DNA of 64,000 nucleotides from Thalassospira alkalitolerans. GTDB lineage: Bacteria > Pseudomonadota > Alphaproteobacteria > Rhodospirillales > Thalassospiraceae. The stretch's first letter is position 1. Each line of letters begins with the position of its first letter. The DNA is taken from positions 248,001 through 312,000 of the forward strand of contig NZ_JFKB01000001.1 in the NCBI RefSeq assembly GCF_002115745.1, given 5' to 3'. The notes under the pieces are model-generated. The model was not told where the DNA came from and searched no databases. It saw only the letters and a program-made list of their open reading frames with translations. The position numbers were made by a program, and so were the translations under genes. Shown here piece by piece: positions 1 through 8,857 of the stretch.

Positions 1-93
1 ATATTTCTCTACCGCAGTCTCCAATGTCCCAATGACATGTTGACGGAGTGCATTACCAACGTCGAGTTGCTTACCAATAACCGTAATTTGCAT
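1..93 (-). CDS. hpf: Ribosome hibernation promoting factor, N-terminus only (cut by window edge)
   Basis: Only the first 31 codons are inside the window. The ATG is at 93 on the minus strand, and the peptide begins MQITVIGKQLDVGNALRQHV, which matches the N-terminal beta strand and helix of the HPF/RaiA family. These proteins bind the 30S subunit and drive 100S dimer formation in stationary phase. It lies directly downstream of rpoN on the same strand, the usual proteobacterial order. A candidate promoter sits about 75-100 bases upstream. Long versus short HPF form cannot be decided because the C-terminus is missing. Confidence 0.85.
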   Translation of the reverse strand, partial: MQITVIGKQLDVGNALRQHVIGTLETAVEKY

Positions 94-165
94 GGATTGC
101 CTATCCCCAGTTGAGTGACTACCCGGTACATATGAATGTTCGGTGGCCCTCAGTCAGGAAGGCGC

Positions 166-194
166 ACCATATTCCCTCGTCATTGCCAAGTCAA
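166..194 (-). promoter_or_regulatory. Candidate sigma-70-type promoter for hpf
   Basis: On the minus strand a TTGACT -35 box (189-194) is followed after 17 bases by TATGGT (166-171). It lies in the gap between the rpoN stop and the hpf start, so hpf can be expressed independently of rpoN. Called by eye from box match and spacing only. Confidence 0.4.
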
Positions 195-221
195 CATTTG
201 GGTATTAATGGTTAAAATACA

Positions 222-235
222 ATACCTTAAGGTAT
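222..235. terminator. 14-bp palindrome ATACCTTAAGGTAT after rpoN (terminator stem or operator)
   Basis: A perfect palindrome without a loop, flanked by AAAATAC on the left and ATTTT on the right, 20 bases past the rpoN stop. As RNA it could form a weak stem with T-rich flanks. Because it lies just upstream of the hpf promoter boxes it could equally be a protein-binding site. Confidence 0.3.
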
Positions 236-255
236 ATTTTCCAGTGTGAAACCTT

Positions 256-1833
256 CTAGGAAACACCTGCTTTTTTTTCGCGCCGTCGCTGGACCGACGA
301 GGGAATTCTCATCGCCTCTCGATATTTTGCCACTGTTCGGCGGGCGATGTCGATCCCTTCCTTCTCAAGCAGCTCGACAAGTTTGTCATCAGACAAAATC
401 TTTTTCGGATCTTCCCCATCTATCAATAACTTAATCCGATGGCGCACTGATTCCGAAGAATACGAATCACCGCCATCTGAAGATGAAATTGCCGTGGTGA
501 AGAAGTATTTGAGTTCGAAAACGCCGCGCGGCGTCGCCATGAACTTGCCATTTGTAACGCGTGACACCGTACTTTCATGCATACCGATGGCTTCGGCAAT
601 GTTGCGCAAGATCAACGGGCGCAAATGCGACACACCGTGATTGAAAAATCCATCCTGCTGGCGAACAATCTCGCTTGAGACCTTCATGATCGTGGTCGCA
701 CGCTGATGCAATGCCTTGACCAGCCAATTGGCATTTTGCAGCTTCTCACTCAAGAAACTGCGTTCTTCGCGATTGCGCAAACCCTTACCGATCTGTACGG
801 CATAATCCTCGTTTACAAGGACACGCGGCAAGGCTTCGCTGTTCAGTTCCAGATGCCAATTGCCATTCCCGGCCGAACGCATCAGCACATCGGGGATCAC
901 CGGGGTTGCCGGTTCCCCATCCGCTGTTCGGCCCGGACGCGGATCAAGGGTTCTGATTTCACTGATCATGTCGGAAAGATCGTCGGCATCTACCCCACAA
1001 ATCCGGCGCAAACGGTCAAATTCACGACGCGCAAGAAGTTCCAGATTGGCCAATAAGGCCGCCATCGCCGGATCAAACCGGTTGCGTTCCCGAAGCTGCA
1101 ATTCAAGGCATTCGGCAAGACCACGGGCGAAAATGCCGACCGGCTCGAACCCTTGCATGGCCTTAAGCACCCGCAAAACATCGGCCATATCGCATTCAAG
1201 CGCCTCGGCGACTTCTTCAAGCGGCCCGGCGACATAACCGCTGTCATCAAGCATATCAATCAGATAGCTGCCGATCATTCGCGATATTGCATCGACAAAT
1301 GCGACATTCAGCTGATCATCAAGCGATTGGCGCAAGGTGACCTGATCAGCAAGGGTTTGTTCCAGCCCCGGCAGGTCTTCGCCACCACCACCGCCGCTGC
1401 CACCTGTTCCACCACCACTATAGGGTGCTGTATAATCGTGGCTTCCGGCAACCGGGGCACCATCAGCACTGATTTCACCTTCGCCGTTATAAAGGGCGTC
1501 GGGTGCGCAATCGAGCGGACTTGAATCACCGGTACTAAGCGTTTCACTTGATGTCAGGCGATCGGTGCCAAACCGGTCTTCACGGTCGGAAAAATCATCG
1601 CTTGTGCGCGAATCGATCCCTTGCTCACCATTGCCAACCGCCCCGTCACCGGATTCAGCAAAGGTCTGGCCAGGATCGGCACGCTCCAATAGCGGATTTT
1701 CCAGAAGCTCGCTATCAATGAAACTGGAAAGTTCAATATTGTTAAATTGCAGCAGTTTGATCGCCTGCTGCAACTGAGGCGTCATGACAAGAGACTGAGA
1801 CTGACGAAGATCAAGCCGCGCCTTCAGGGCCAT
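256..1833 (-). CDS. rpoN: RNA polymerase sigma-54 factor
   Basis: Sigma-54 directs RNA polymerase to -24/-12 promoters and needs AAA+ activators. The 525-residue protein starts MALKARLDLRQSQSLVMTPQ, the conserved glutamine-rich region I that contacts activators. A long acidic, glycine-rich region II follows (about 45-155, with a GGGTGGSGGGGG run). Then come the core-binding and HTH domains, and the RpoN box ARRTVAKYRE about 20 residues from the end. Length is slightly above the usual 480-510 because of the linker. It follows lptB after a 49-base gap and precedes hpf, the standard alphaproteobacterial layout. Confidence 0.97.
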   Translation of the reverse strand: MALKARLDLRQSQSLVMTPQLQQAIKLLQFNNIELSSFIDSELLENPLLERADPGQTFAESGDGAVGNGEQGIDSRTSDDFSDREDRFGTDRLTSSETLSTGDSSPLDCAPDALYNGEGEISADGAPVAGSHDYTAPYSGGGTGGSGGGGGEDLPGLEQTLADQVTLRQSLDDQLNVAFVDAISRMIGSYLIDMLDDSGYVAGPLEEVAEALECDMADVLRVLKAMQGFEPVGIFARGLAECLELQLRERNRFDPAMAALLANLELLARREFDRLRRICGVDADDLSDMISEIRTLDPRPGRTADGEPATPVIPDVLMRSAGNGNWHLELNSEALPRVLVNEDYAVQIGKGLRNREERSFLSEKLQNANWLVKALHQRATTIMKVSSEIVRQQDGFFNHGVSHLRPLILRNIAEAIGMHESTVSRVTNGKFMATPRGVFELKYFFTTAISSSDGGDSYSSESVRHRIKLLIDGEDPKKILSDDKLVELLEKEGIDIARRTVAKYREAMRIPSSVQRRREKKAGVS

Positions 1834-1882
1834 TATGCACTACCCCGTGTCAATCCAAATCCCCCAGGAACAAGGTGTGTGA

Positions 1883-2716
1883 TCAAAGGCTGAAACGATC
1901 GCCCAGATAAACCCTTCTGACATCGTCATTCCTGACGATTTCATCGGGACCACCTTCCATCAAAACCCGACCGTCATGCAAGATATATGCCCGGTCAATG
2001 ATGTCCAGAGTCTCGCGCACATTGTGGTCAGTAATCAAGACCCCAATGCCACGATTTTTCAGATGACGTACAAGATCGCGAATATCCCCGACCGCAATCG
2101 GGTCAATACCGGCCAGTGGTTCATCAAGCAGAACAAAATTCGGATGGGCCGCAAGCGCACGCGCAATTTCGCAACGGCGGCGTTCCCCACCCGACAGGGC
2201 AAGGGCCGGTGTGCGACGCAAATGCTCAATAGCAAATTCAGCCAAAAGGTCTTCAAGGTTCTGTTCGCGTTTCAGGCGATCATCCTCGACCACCTCAAGC
2301 ACGGCCATGATATTTTGTTCCACCGTCATGCCGCGAAAAATCGAGGCTTCCTGCGGCAAATAACCAATTCCCATGCGCGCACGCTGGTACATCGGCATCA
2401 TGGTGATGTCGCGCCCGTCCAATGAAATTGATCCGCGATCCGCCGCAATAAGACCGGTAATGATATAAAAACTAGTGGTCTTACCCGCGCCGTTCGGCCC
2501 CAAAAGGCCAACTGCCTCGCCGCGCTGTACCGACATCGACACATCTTTAAGAACCGGGCGCTTCTTGAAACTTTTGCCAAGATTATGCGCCACCAGCCCC
2601 TTATTGGCACTTATCAGCCGCGGGCCTGCCCCGGCACCAGAAGACGCATTGTTTCCTGCATCCGCCGTTTGTACCTCTGTGTTGTCGGATTTACCGCCTT
2701 TACGCGACCAGAACAA
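1883..2716 (-). CDS. lptB: LPS export ABC transporter ATP-binding protein
   Basis: This is the ATPase that powers extraction of lipopolysaccharide from the inner membrane by the LptB2FGC complex. Visible motifs are Walker A GPNGAGKT (73-80), the signature LSGGE (174-178) and Walker B FVLLDEP (194-200), followed by the switch histidine in ITDH. The 277-residue form has an extra N-terminal segment of about 40 low-complexity residues before the usual LptB start; a downstream GTG near the family start is a possible alternative. It follows lptA after 15 bases, so lptC-lptA-lptB is very likely one transcript. Confidence 0.96.
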   Translation of the reverse strand: MFWSRKGGKSDNTEVQTADAGNNASSGAGAGPRLISANKGLVAHNLGKSFKKRPVLKDVSMSVQRGEAVGLLGPNGAGKTTSFYIITGLIAADRGSISLDGRDITMMPMYQRARMGIGYLPQEASIFRGMTVEQNIMAVLEVVEDDRLKREQNLEDLLAEFAIEHLRRTPALALSGGERRRCEIARALAAHPNFVLLDEPLAGIDPIAVGDIRDLVRHLKNRGIGVLITDHNVRETLDIIDRAYILHDGRVLMEGGPDEIVRNDDVRRVYLGDRFSL

Positions 2717-2731
2717 ATTCCCGACCCTTCG

Positions 2732-3610
2732 TCAGTTGCCATTCCCGGGCTGACCCGGGGCTTTTTTTTCATCTTTTTCCGGCACAAGCAGCCCACGAAC
2801 CCGGCTCTTGCCACTGCCATTTCCATCGGAAGTTAGTCGGCTGACCCCTGTATTCAGGTCGACCACAGCGCGATCCCCGTTCAACTGGTTCTCGCCGCGC
2901 GTGATCTTAACCGATCCGACAAGGGTTGCGATACCCGTTTTCGCATCATAAACCCCTTGATTGCCAACCACAAAGTCGGTCGGCGTACGGATGGTCACAT
3001 TTCCGTCGCCGTCAATGCGGCTCAACTCGTTCTCGCCATTCTTGCCCGGCACAAATCGCGCGGTCAGAACATCACCGCGCAATGTGCGATCTTGGGCAAC
3101 GGCAACCGCATTGCCACGGGCGACCGCCATACGTTCAACTTCCCAGTATTCAAGGCTTTCCTCGGCGGTCAATGTTTCGGTCGGGGTCTTGTATTGCAGG
3201 TTTTCACCCGTCAAAACCACAACCGCATCGTCAATGTCATAAACGGCCTGATCACCGGTCGCGACATCAGTCGCCGATGACAATTTAACATTGCCGGTCG
3301 CGATGATGCGGTAAATCTCGCTATTGCCATTGCGATCCCGATAAAGGGCGCGCAATTCATCGGCATCAACCCGCGAACCACCCCGTTTGGCCACCGCATT
3401 GCCACGCGCAATCAGCACCTGCTCGTTGCGACGCCATTCAATACCGTTATCAGACTCAACCTCAAGCCCGCCGGCACCATTCTGCGCCAAACCAAGCGGA
3501 TCAGCCCGCACTGAAACCGGTGCCATAATCACCAATGGGGCCAGCACCGCACCACCCAGAACGGCTGCGGCCCAAAAACGGCGCATCGCAAAGCGCGCAA
3601 TCGCGATCAT
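2732..3610 (-). CDS. lptA: Periplasmic LPS transport protein LptA (OstA family)
   Basis: LptA forms the periplasmic beta-jellyroll bridge that carries LPS to the outer membrane. The 292-residue protein has an N-terminal hydrophobic signal region (about 9-36, ending in SVRA) and then OstA-type repeats typified by ARGNAVAKRGG, ATGNVKLSS and GDGNVTI. The start ATG overlaps the lptC stop as ATGA, which fixes it and implies coupling. It is longer than the roughly 185-residue E. coli protein, as is common in alphaproteobacteria, with a lysine-rich C-terminal tail. The family call is firm; the exact signal cleavage site is not. Confidence 0.92.
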   Translation of the reverse strand: MIAIARFAMRRFWAAAVLGGAVLAPLVIMAPVSVRADPLGLAQNGAGGLEVESDNGIEWRRNEQVLIARGNAVAKRGGSRVDADELRALYRDRNGNSEIYRIIATGNVKLSSATDVATGDQAVYDIDDAVVVLTGENLQYKTPTETLTAEESLEYWEVERMAVARGNAVAVAQDRTLRGDVLTARFVPGKNGENELSRIDGDGNVTIRTPTDFVVGNQGVYDAKTGIATLVGSVKITRGENQLNGDRAVVDLNTGVSRLTSDGNGSGKSRVRGLLVPEKDEKKAPGQPGNGN

Positions 3611-4314
3611 GACTTCCCTTTCAATGCACTATCGAAAATCACCAGACGGGCATTGCCCAAAAAGCGGATCACCGCCCCCTTGTCTTCAAGCTCGAACCCG
3701 GTATCGGATTTGATCGTTCCAAACGGCCCCTGTCCATCGACCGGCTCATGCCCCTTGGCATTGCCAAGGTCCATTTCAATCTCGGCCTGCTGGGTATGAA
3801 TTTCAAAACCCTGATCGTGATACAAATTGACCGTCCCGACCAGATCAAGAAGCCCGTCGGTCTCAGTATAGAACCCTTCATCCGCCGTCAGCGCAATCCA
3901 TGTCCCGTCCTCAAGCGTAATATCGGCCTGTGGCGTATCCAGATGCATATGCGCCGGACGTTCGTCATTTTCGGGCTCTTCGACGGCTTCCATTGCCGTC
4001 ACGGTAAAAGGCTGCCGGTTGCTGTCCACGCCAAAAAAGCGCGGATTGCTCATGGCGACATTTTCCATCAAATCATCCGGCGTCGCCGAAAAGCCAAGGC
4101 GAAAACCGCTTTCCTGCACCTGTTCGATTTGCGGCCACAACACAACAAGCGCCATCAGGGCCGCCGCAATCAAAGGCAGGATCAGTTTCAACATCGTCAC
4201 AATGGACCGGCGGAACGGATTAATCCGCACATTGCGTCGTCCGGACGGAAGGCGGTCGTTCATGCGCGCATTCCGCGCGGCGCGTTCGACCTCTGCCTTC
4301 CGATCCTCGCCCAT
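3607..4314 (-). CDS. lptC: LPS export protein LptC
   Basis: LptC is the bitopic inner-membrane member of the Lpt machine that receives LPS and passes it to LptA. The 235-residue protein has a basic N-terminal cytoplasmic stretch (about 1-38), one membrane span around LKLILPLIAAALMALVVLW (42-60) and a periplasmic beta domain. It starts three bases after the kdsD stop and its own stop overlaps lptA, so kdsD, lptC, lptA and lptB read as an operon. Sequence conservation in this family is low; the call rests on topology, length and context. Confidence 0.9.
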   Translation of the reverse strand: MGEDRKAEVERAARNARMNDRLPSGRRNVRINPFRRSIVTMLKLILPLIAAALMALVVLWPQIEQVQESGFRLGFSATPDDLMENVAMSNPRFFGVDSNRQPFTVTAMEAVEEPENDERPAHMHLDTPQADITLEDGTWIALTADEGFYTETDGLLDLVGTVNLYHDQGFEIHTQQAEIEMDLGNAKGHEPVDGQGPFGTIKSDTGFELEDKGAVIRFLGNARLVIFDSALKGKS

Positions 4315-4317
4315 TGA

Positions 4318-5316
4318 TTATGCGACTCCCAGACGCAAAAGATCATGAATATGCACAAGCCCGACCGGCTTGCCCGCATCATCAACCACAAACAATGCGG
4401 TGATGCTGCGATCATTCATCACGGCCAAGGCCTCGACCGCCAAAATATCTGCCTGGGTCGCCTTGGGCCCGCATGTCATCACATCGCCAACCCGCATTGT
4501 AATCAGGTTATCGGCCATGTGACGGCGCAAATCGCCATCGGTCACGATCCCGGTCATGATACCCTTGCCGTCAACAACCCCGACACAGCCAAACGATTTG
4601 CCGGTCATCGTCATCAATGCCTCAGACATCAGGGCATCTTCGCCGATCAGCGGAATGTCGTTCACGCCATGCATGACGTCGCGCACACGCAACAAACGCT
4701 GACCCAACTTGCCACCGGGATGGAAAGTCCGGAAATCATCGGCACTAAAGCCACGACGCTCCATCAGTGTCACGGCCAGCGCATCGGCAAAGGCCAGCAT
4801 CGCGGTTGTCGATGTTGTCGGGGCTTGTTTGTTCGGACAGGCTTCCGGACTAGCCGGCAGAATCAGCGGATAATCGCATTGCGTCGCAAGCGAGCTTTCC
4901 GGGCGACGCGTCATGCCGATCAATGGCACGTTAAAACGCCTTGTATAAGCAATAATGTCGGACAGTTCCGGGGTCTCGCCGGAATTTGACAGGGCCAGAA
5001 CCGCATCATCGCGCCCGATCATGCCAAGGTCACCATGGCTGGCCTCGGCCGGATGAACAAAAAAGGATGGCGTCCCGGTCGAGGCAAAGGTCGCGGCGAT
5101 TTTCTTGGCGATATGGCCGCTTTTACCCATACCGGTCACGACCAGACGGCCCTTAAGCCCTTCGATCAGGTCAATCGCCTTGCAAAAATCGCCATTTAGC
5201 GATTCTGAAAGATCACGAAGCGCATCGGCTTCAATTGCCAGAACCCGTCGGGCGACTTCAAGGTCCTTGTCCGATGCCGGTTTAGGTGTGTTGTGCAGTT
5301 TTGGGGTCACTGTCAT
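4318..5316 (-). CDS. kdsD: Arabinose-5-phosphate isomerase (KpsF/GutQ family)
   Basis: This enzyme converts ribulose-5-phosphate to arabinose-5-phosphate, the first step of Kdo synthesis for LPS. An SIS sugar-isomerase domain is visible (GKSGHIAKKI, then SNSGETPELSD), followed by two CBS domains in the last third. I place the start at the ATG at 5316 (MTVTPKLHNTPK, 332 residues), which matches family length. An in-frame upstream ATG at 5394 would add 26 residues that do not look conserved. It heads the kdsD-lptC-lptA-lptB block, tying Kdo supply to LPS export. Confidence 0.92.
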   Translation of the reverse strand: MTVTPKLHNTPKPASDKDLEVARRVLAIEADALRDLSESLNGDFCKAIDLIEGLKGRLVVTGMGKSGHIAKKIAATFASTGTPSFFVHPAEASHGDLGMIGRDDAVLALSNSGETPELSDIIAYTRRFNVPLIGMTRRPESSLATQCDYPLILPASPEACPNKQAPTTSTTAMLAFADALAVTLMERRGFSADDFRTFHPGGKLGQRLLRVRDVMHGVNDIPLIGEDALMSEALMTMTGKSFGCVGVVDGKGIMTGIVTDGDLRRHMADNLITMRVGDVMTCGPKATQADILAVEALAVMNDRSITALFVVDDAGKPVGLVHIHDLLRLGVA

Positions 5317-5517
5317 CAGTTTCTTTATGCGTTTCCCGGCAAAAACCATTACAGGGAAAAGATGGGCGGGATCATCTGTGCCGGCAAGCCGCAAAAGCCA
5401 ATATGGGGCTTATGCTTTTGCTTCGTCAATTCCCATACCCTTACGCCCGGGGCAATTGACACAGGATTAACAATGCTGACTTGCCAAGCAAAATACGATG
5501 TTCGAAAAAAGCGCACC

Positions 5518-6129
5518 TTAATGCGAGAAAATATCGATATCGTCCCAGCCGCCCAGATCAAGCGTCGCCCGTGTCGGCAGGAAGTCAAAACACGCACGTG
5601 CCAATTCGGTACGCCCTTCGCGCGCCAAACGACGATCCAGCTCTTCCATTGCTTTGTGCAGATACAAAACATCGGACGCGGCATAGGCGATCTGTTCTTC
5701 AGAAAGATCGGCCGAACCCCAATCGGAACTTTGCTGCTGCTTATCCAGATTAACACCCGCCAACTCACGCACCAGGTCTTTTAGACCGTGGCGGTCGGTA
5801 TAGGTCCGGACAAGCTTGGAAGCGATCTTGGTGCAATAGACCGGCGCGCAACGCACACCCAGATATTTGTCCATCACCGCAATATCGAAACGCCCAAAGT
5901 GAAACAGCTTTAAGACCGATGAATCGGCCAAAAGCTTCTTAAGGTTGGGCGCCTCGTAATTTTCCCCATCAAACTTAACCAGATGGGCATCACCATCGCC
6001 GCTTGAAAGCTGCACAACGCACAAACGATCACGGTGCGGATTAAGACCCATGGTTTCGCTGTCAATGGCAACGATTTTGCCAAGATCAAGCCCATCGGGC
6101 AAATCTCCGTGATGGAGGAAATTGGTCAT
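5518..6129 (-). CDS. nrnC: NrnC-type 3'-5' exoribonuclease (short RNase D family)
   Basis: This is a DEDDy exonuclease. The catalytic residues appear as D23 and E25 (AIDSETMGL), D82 (HFGRFDIAV), and Y149 with D153 (YAASDVLYLH). At 203 residues it lacks the HRDC domains of true RNase D. It closely resembles alphaproteobacterial NrnC, which degrades two- to few-nucleotide RNAs and can substitute for oligoribonuclease; the conserved stretch TYTDRHGLKDL supports this. It lies upstream of kdsD on the same strand with a 200-base gap. Automated annotation would often name it ribonuclease D; I consider NrnC more accurate. Confidence 0.88.
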   Translation of the reverse strand: MTNFLHHGDLPDGLDLGKIVAIDSETMGLNPHRDRLCVVQLSSGDGDAHLVKFDGENYEAPNLKKLLADSSVLKLFHFGRFDIAVMDKYLGVRCAPVYCTKIASKLVRTYTDRHGLKDLVRELAGVNLDKQQQSSDWGSADLSEEQIAYAASDVLYLHKAMEELDRRLAREGRTELARACFDFLPTRATLDLGGWDDIDIFSH

Positions 6130-6255
6130 CGCTATTCTCCAGAATGCTGGTTTGGCCCTGTCTTAACACAGCATTCCCGCCATCGCGACGCAAAAGACGC
6201 GCCATTTGGCGGGTTTTTACATCGCCCACACTTTACAGATAACAAAAACGCACCT

Positions 6256-7527
6256 TCAGCTTGACGAGTTGACAGACGAACGAGTCCGCCCCTGCGACAA
6301 CCGCAAGGCCGCAACAGCAACAGCTATCGAATTCCATGCCAAAATGGCGGGCCAATTTGAAAATGCACTTTGGGTCGCTGCCATCGGGAAAAACGACAAA
6401 ACCAAGGTACCAAGATAAAGCCCGGCGACAAGACTTTGTCGGCTCCCATTACGTATGTGGCGCACCCCTGCCCAAACGATTATCGCCACGAAAACAAGCC
6501 AAGGCAAGGTTCCAACAAGGCCAGTATCAGACAGCCATTCAATATAAAAATTATGCGGATGGGGGTGGCATTCTCTAATGACGCCTTCCGCCCTATAATC
6601 AGGGCAGACCAAGCCAAAATTTCCCATACCTGTCCCAGTAACAGGGTGTTCTGTAAACAGCCGCCAACCAAGCGCGCTTAATTCGCCATAGATCGATCCA
6701 CTGTAATCACCAACAACATTTCCAATCGCCATGGCACGCGCAAAGATACGGTCACTGACCGTCAGAAGAGTGCCAACTCCTCCAAGAACCAACACCGCGA
6801 CACCCATCGCCGCCAATCGGCTTTTTCCCCCGACAAGGAACAACCCAACCAAGCCACATCCAATCGCCAGCAGGCTCAGAACACTTGCTGTACGCTCACC
6901 GCTCAGGAAGACAATCATCAACGCAAACGCCAGAACGACAATGCCAACACGGAACGCTTTCTGTTTCATATCAGCAACATACAAGGCGAAAGCCAATGTC
7001 ATTGTCGCAAAACCGGTTTTCGCCAGATAAATACCGATATTGGGGCGATCAAGCGGGCCAGTCAGGCGACCATTCATATGCTGCCCGCCCAACAGGGAAT
7101 AGCCTGCAAAGAACTGATAAAGCGCATCGGCAGCCGCAATCATGATCGTTGCCAAAAAAGCCATGCAAACCGCACGGATTGCTTTTTGATCGGCCAGAAC
7201 CCAACGCGTCACAGCGGCATAAAAAACAACAAACCGTAACCAGCTCGCCGAACGGCCAAAGCTTTTTCCTGTAAACTCGGCAAAGGGCGACACCAAAAGG
7301 TTCATGATCAACCAGATCACCAGCAAAACCGCAATATCGGCTTCACGCACCCAAGACCAGTCACGATGAACCGCACTGCGCACCAAAAATAGCAACGCAA
7401 TCAGCACCACCGCACCATCCGCCGCACCCCGCGCGAATAAAAGAAACGCAGGGATCAAGCACAGGAAACAAGTCGCGGCAAGATGCATCCGGCGCTCGAA
7501 CGCGCCTGAAAAATTGGCGGAAATCAC
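6256..7527 (-). CDS. O-antigen ligase family membrane protein (Wzy_C/WaaL-like)
   Basis: A 423-residue polytopic membrane protein with roughly ten to twelve hydrophobic segments. The Wzy_C region contains LSGERTASVLSLLAIG (about residues 208-223) and, further on, the periplasmic loop GTGMGNFG...HPHNFYIEWLSDTGLVG typical of O-antigen ligases and polymerases. Such proteins transfer or polymerise polysaccharide on lipid carriers at the periplasmic face. Its start overlaps the stop of the upstream glycosyltransferase by 4 bases, so the two are coupled. Ligase versus polymerase cannot be told from sequence alone; no complete O-antigen cluster is nearby. Confidence 0.85.
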   Translation of the reverse strand: MISANFSGAFERRMHLAATCFLCLIPAFLLFARGAADGAVVLIALLFLVRSAVHRDWSWVREADIAVLLVIWLIMNLLVSPFAEFTGKSFGRSASWLRFVVFYAAVTRWVLADQKAIRAVCMAFLATIMIAAADALYQFFAGYSLLGGQHMNGRLTGPLDRPNIGIYLAKTGFATMTLAFALYVADMKQKAFRVGIVVLAFALMIVFLSGERTASVLSLLAIGCGLVGLFLVGGKSRLAAMGVAVLVLGGVGTLLTVSDRIFARAMAIGNVVGDYSGSIYGELSALGWRLFTEHPVTGTGMGNFGLVCPDYRAEGVIRECHPHPHNFYIEWLSDTGLVGTLPWLVFVAIIVWAGVRHIRNGSRQSLVAGLYLGTLVLSFFPMAATQSAFSNWPAILAWNSIAVAVAALRLSQGRTRSSVNSSS

Positions 7528-8474
7528 AGGTTTATCGGCCTCCTGATGCCGGGAAGTTTTTGAAAAACAGATTCAAAACGTTTCAATTCTGCCAGATCGC
7601 TCCGGCCAAGGCGGATTTTATGTGCCAGATAGCGACACTGAAGATCAAGGGTATTGAACGGCGCACCATCACGTTTGGCCTTACGCGCCGCTGAAAGACA
7701 TTTACCAAATACCTTACGGTATTTATCAGGCGCCAATTCGGGATGAGCTGCCAGAAAATGCGCATAAACAAAAAACCGGTCATGATGCTGCTGCATCTTA
7801 TTGCCCGAAAGATGGCTTCCCGCGTCGGGAATAACCGTCACAACCATATCGGCATCAACCACGCGGCGCGCATGCAATGACAACCGCAATGGCAGTGATT
7901 CATCTTGAATGAACACATCGGTGTCACACCCACCGGCCTTTTCAAACAAGGCACGTTCGACCAGCCAGGTCATCCGCACTATGCCACGACCCAAAATGCG
8001 TTCCAACGCGTCCTCAAATACCGCAACAGATACGCCAACACCAATCGCATCTGCCTTTGCCTGCGCCATCAGGGCATCGGTCTTGCGCCCCTTGCCATGC
8101 ACCATGTCGGCACCATGTTCACGCGCCATCCCCAACATCACCGAAATTGTATCGGGTGCCAGCAGTTCATCACAATCAAACAGCGCCAGATATGTGCCAC
8201 ATGCCTGTTCCACCCCCTGATTAAGGCGAATGGCAGGGCCAGCATTGGTATCATTGGCAATGACACGGACAAAATCATGAACGCTGGCAAATTTTTCAAT
8301 CACCGCACGCGACTCATCTGTCGAAGCATCATCAACAAAAATTACCTCACGCGAAAAGTCACCCTGCTGGGCCATAAGCGAGGCAAAAAAACAAGGCAAT
8401 GCTTCTGCCTTGTTATAGACCGGTAAAACAAAACTGACGTCGGGCGCGTCGCCGTTAAGGCAGGATTGGGTCAT
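7524..8474 (-). CDS. Family 2 glycosyltransferase
   Basis: A 316-residue GT-A-fold glycosyltransferase. The N-terminus reads VSFVLPVYNKAEALPCFFAS, followed by VDDASTDES and the DxD-type metal and nucleotide-sugar motif LFDCDE near residue 97. There is no membrane span, so it is probably a peripheral cytoplasmic enzyme. It is translationally coupled to the downstream O-antigen-ligase-like gene and likely adds a sugar to LPS core or a capsule-type glycan. Donor and acceptor cannot be predicted from sequence. It begins about 85 bases before the tRNA-Leu terminator, on the same strand. Confidence 0.87.
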   Translation of the reverse strand: MTQSCLNGDAPDVSFVLPVYNKAEALPCFFASLMAQQGDFSREVIFVDDASTDESRAVIEKFASVHDFVRVIANDTNAGPAIRLNQGVEQACGTYLALFDCDELLAPDTISVMLGMAREHGADMVHGKGRKTDALMAQAKADAIGVGVSVAVFEDALERILGRGIVRMTWLVERALFEKAGGCDTDVFIQDESLPLRLSLHARRVVDADMVVTVIPDAGSHLSGNKMQQHHDRFFVYAHFLAAHPELAPDKYRKVFGKCLSAARKAKRDGAPFNTLDLQCRYLAHKIRLGRSDLAELKRFESVFQKLPGIRRPINL

Positions 8475-8557
8475 TGTGGCTCTCTGTCGTGCAAACTTAA
8501 TTTCGTCTTAGCACAGCATCCCAATGCCTGCGACGCAAAAACCAGCCCTGAACAACA

Positions 8558-8589
8558 ATACCCCAGCACATTATCAATGTGCTGGGGTA

Positions 8590-8590
<1 letters not shown>
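8558..8590 (-). terminator. Terminator of tRNA-Leu (14-bp perfect stem)
   Basis: Arms at 8558-8571 and 8577-8590 pair perfectly over 14 bp around a 5-base loop, followed on the minus strand by TGTTGTTC. The first stem base is the A of the encoded CCA end of the tRNA, so terminator and tRNA abut with no spacer. Confidence 0.8.
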
Positions 8591-8676
<86 letters not shown>

Positions 8677-8725
8677 ATAGGGGCTTGTGGTATTCGTCCC
8701 GGTTTTATCCGCCGGAACGGGGCGC

Positions 8726-8753
8726 AATATACGCTGCCAAAGCCAAGTGTCAA
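8726..8753 (-). promoter_or_regulatory. Promoter of tRNA-Leu
   Basis: On the minus strand TTGACA (8748-8753) is separated by 16 bases from TATATT (8726-8731), about 50 bases upstream of the tRNA 5' end. This is a near-consensus sigma-70-type promoter as expected for a stable RNA gene. Confidence 0.7.
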
Positions 8754-8857
8754 CATCCTTTTTGACGGTTTTGCAAAACGGATCGGTCAAAGCAGGTTAC
8801 ATTGCGAAAACACGCGGAATTTCTATAGGTTTAAGGGGAATTATGGCCCAGTCCACA

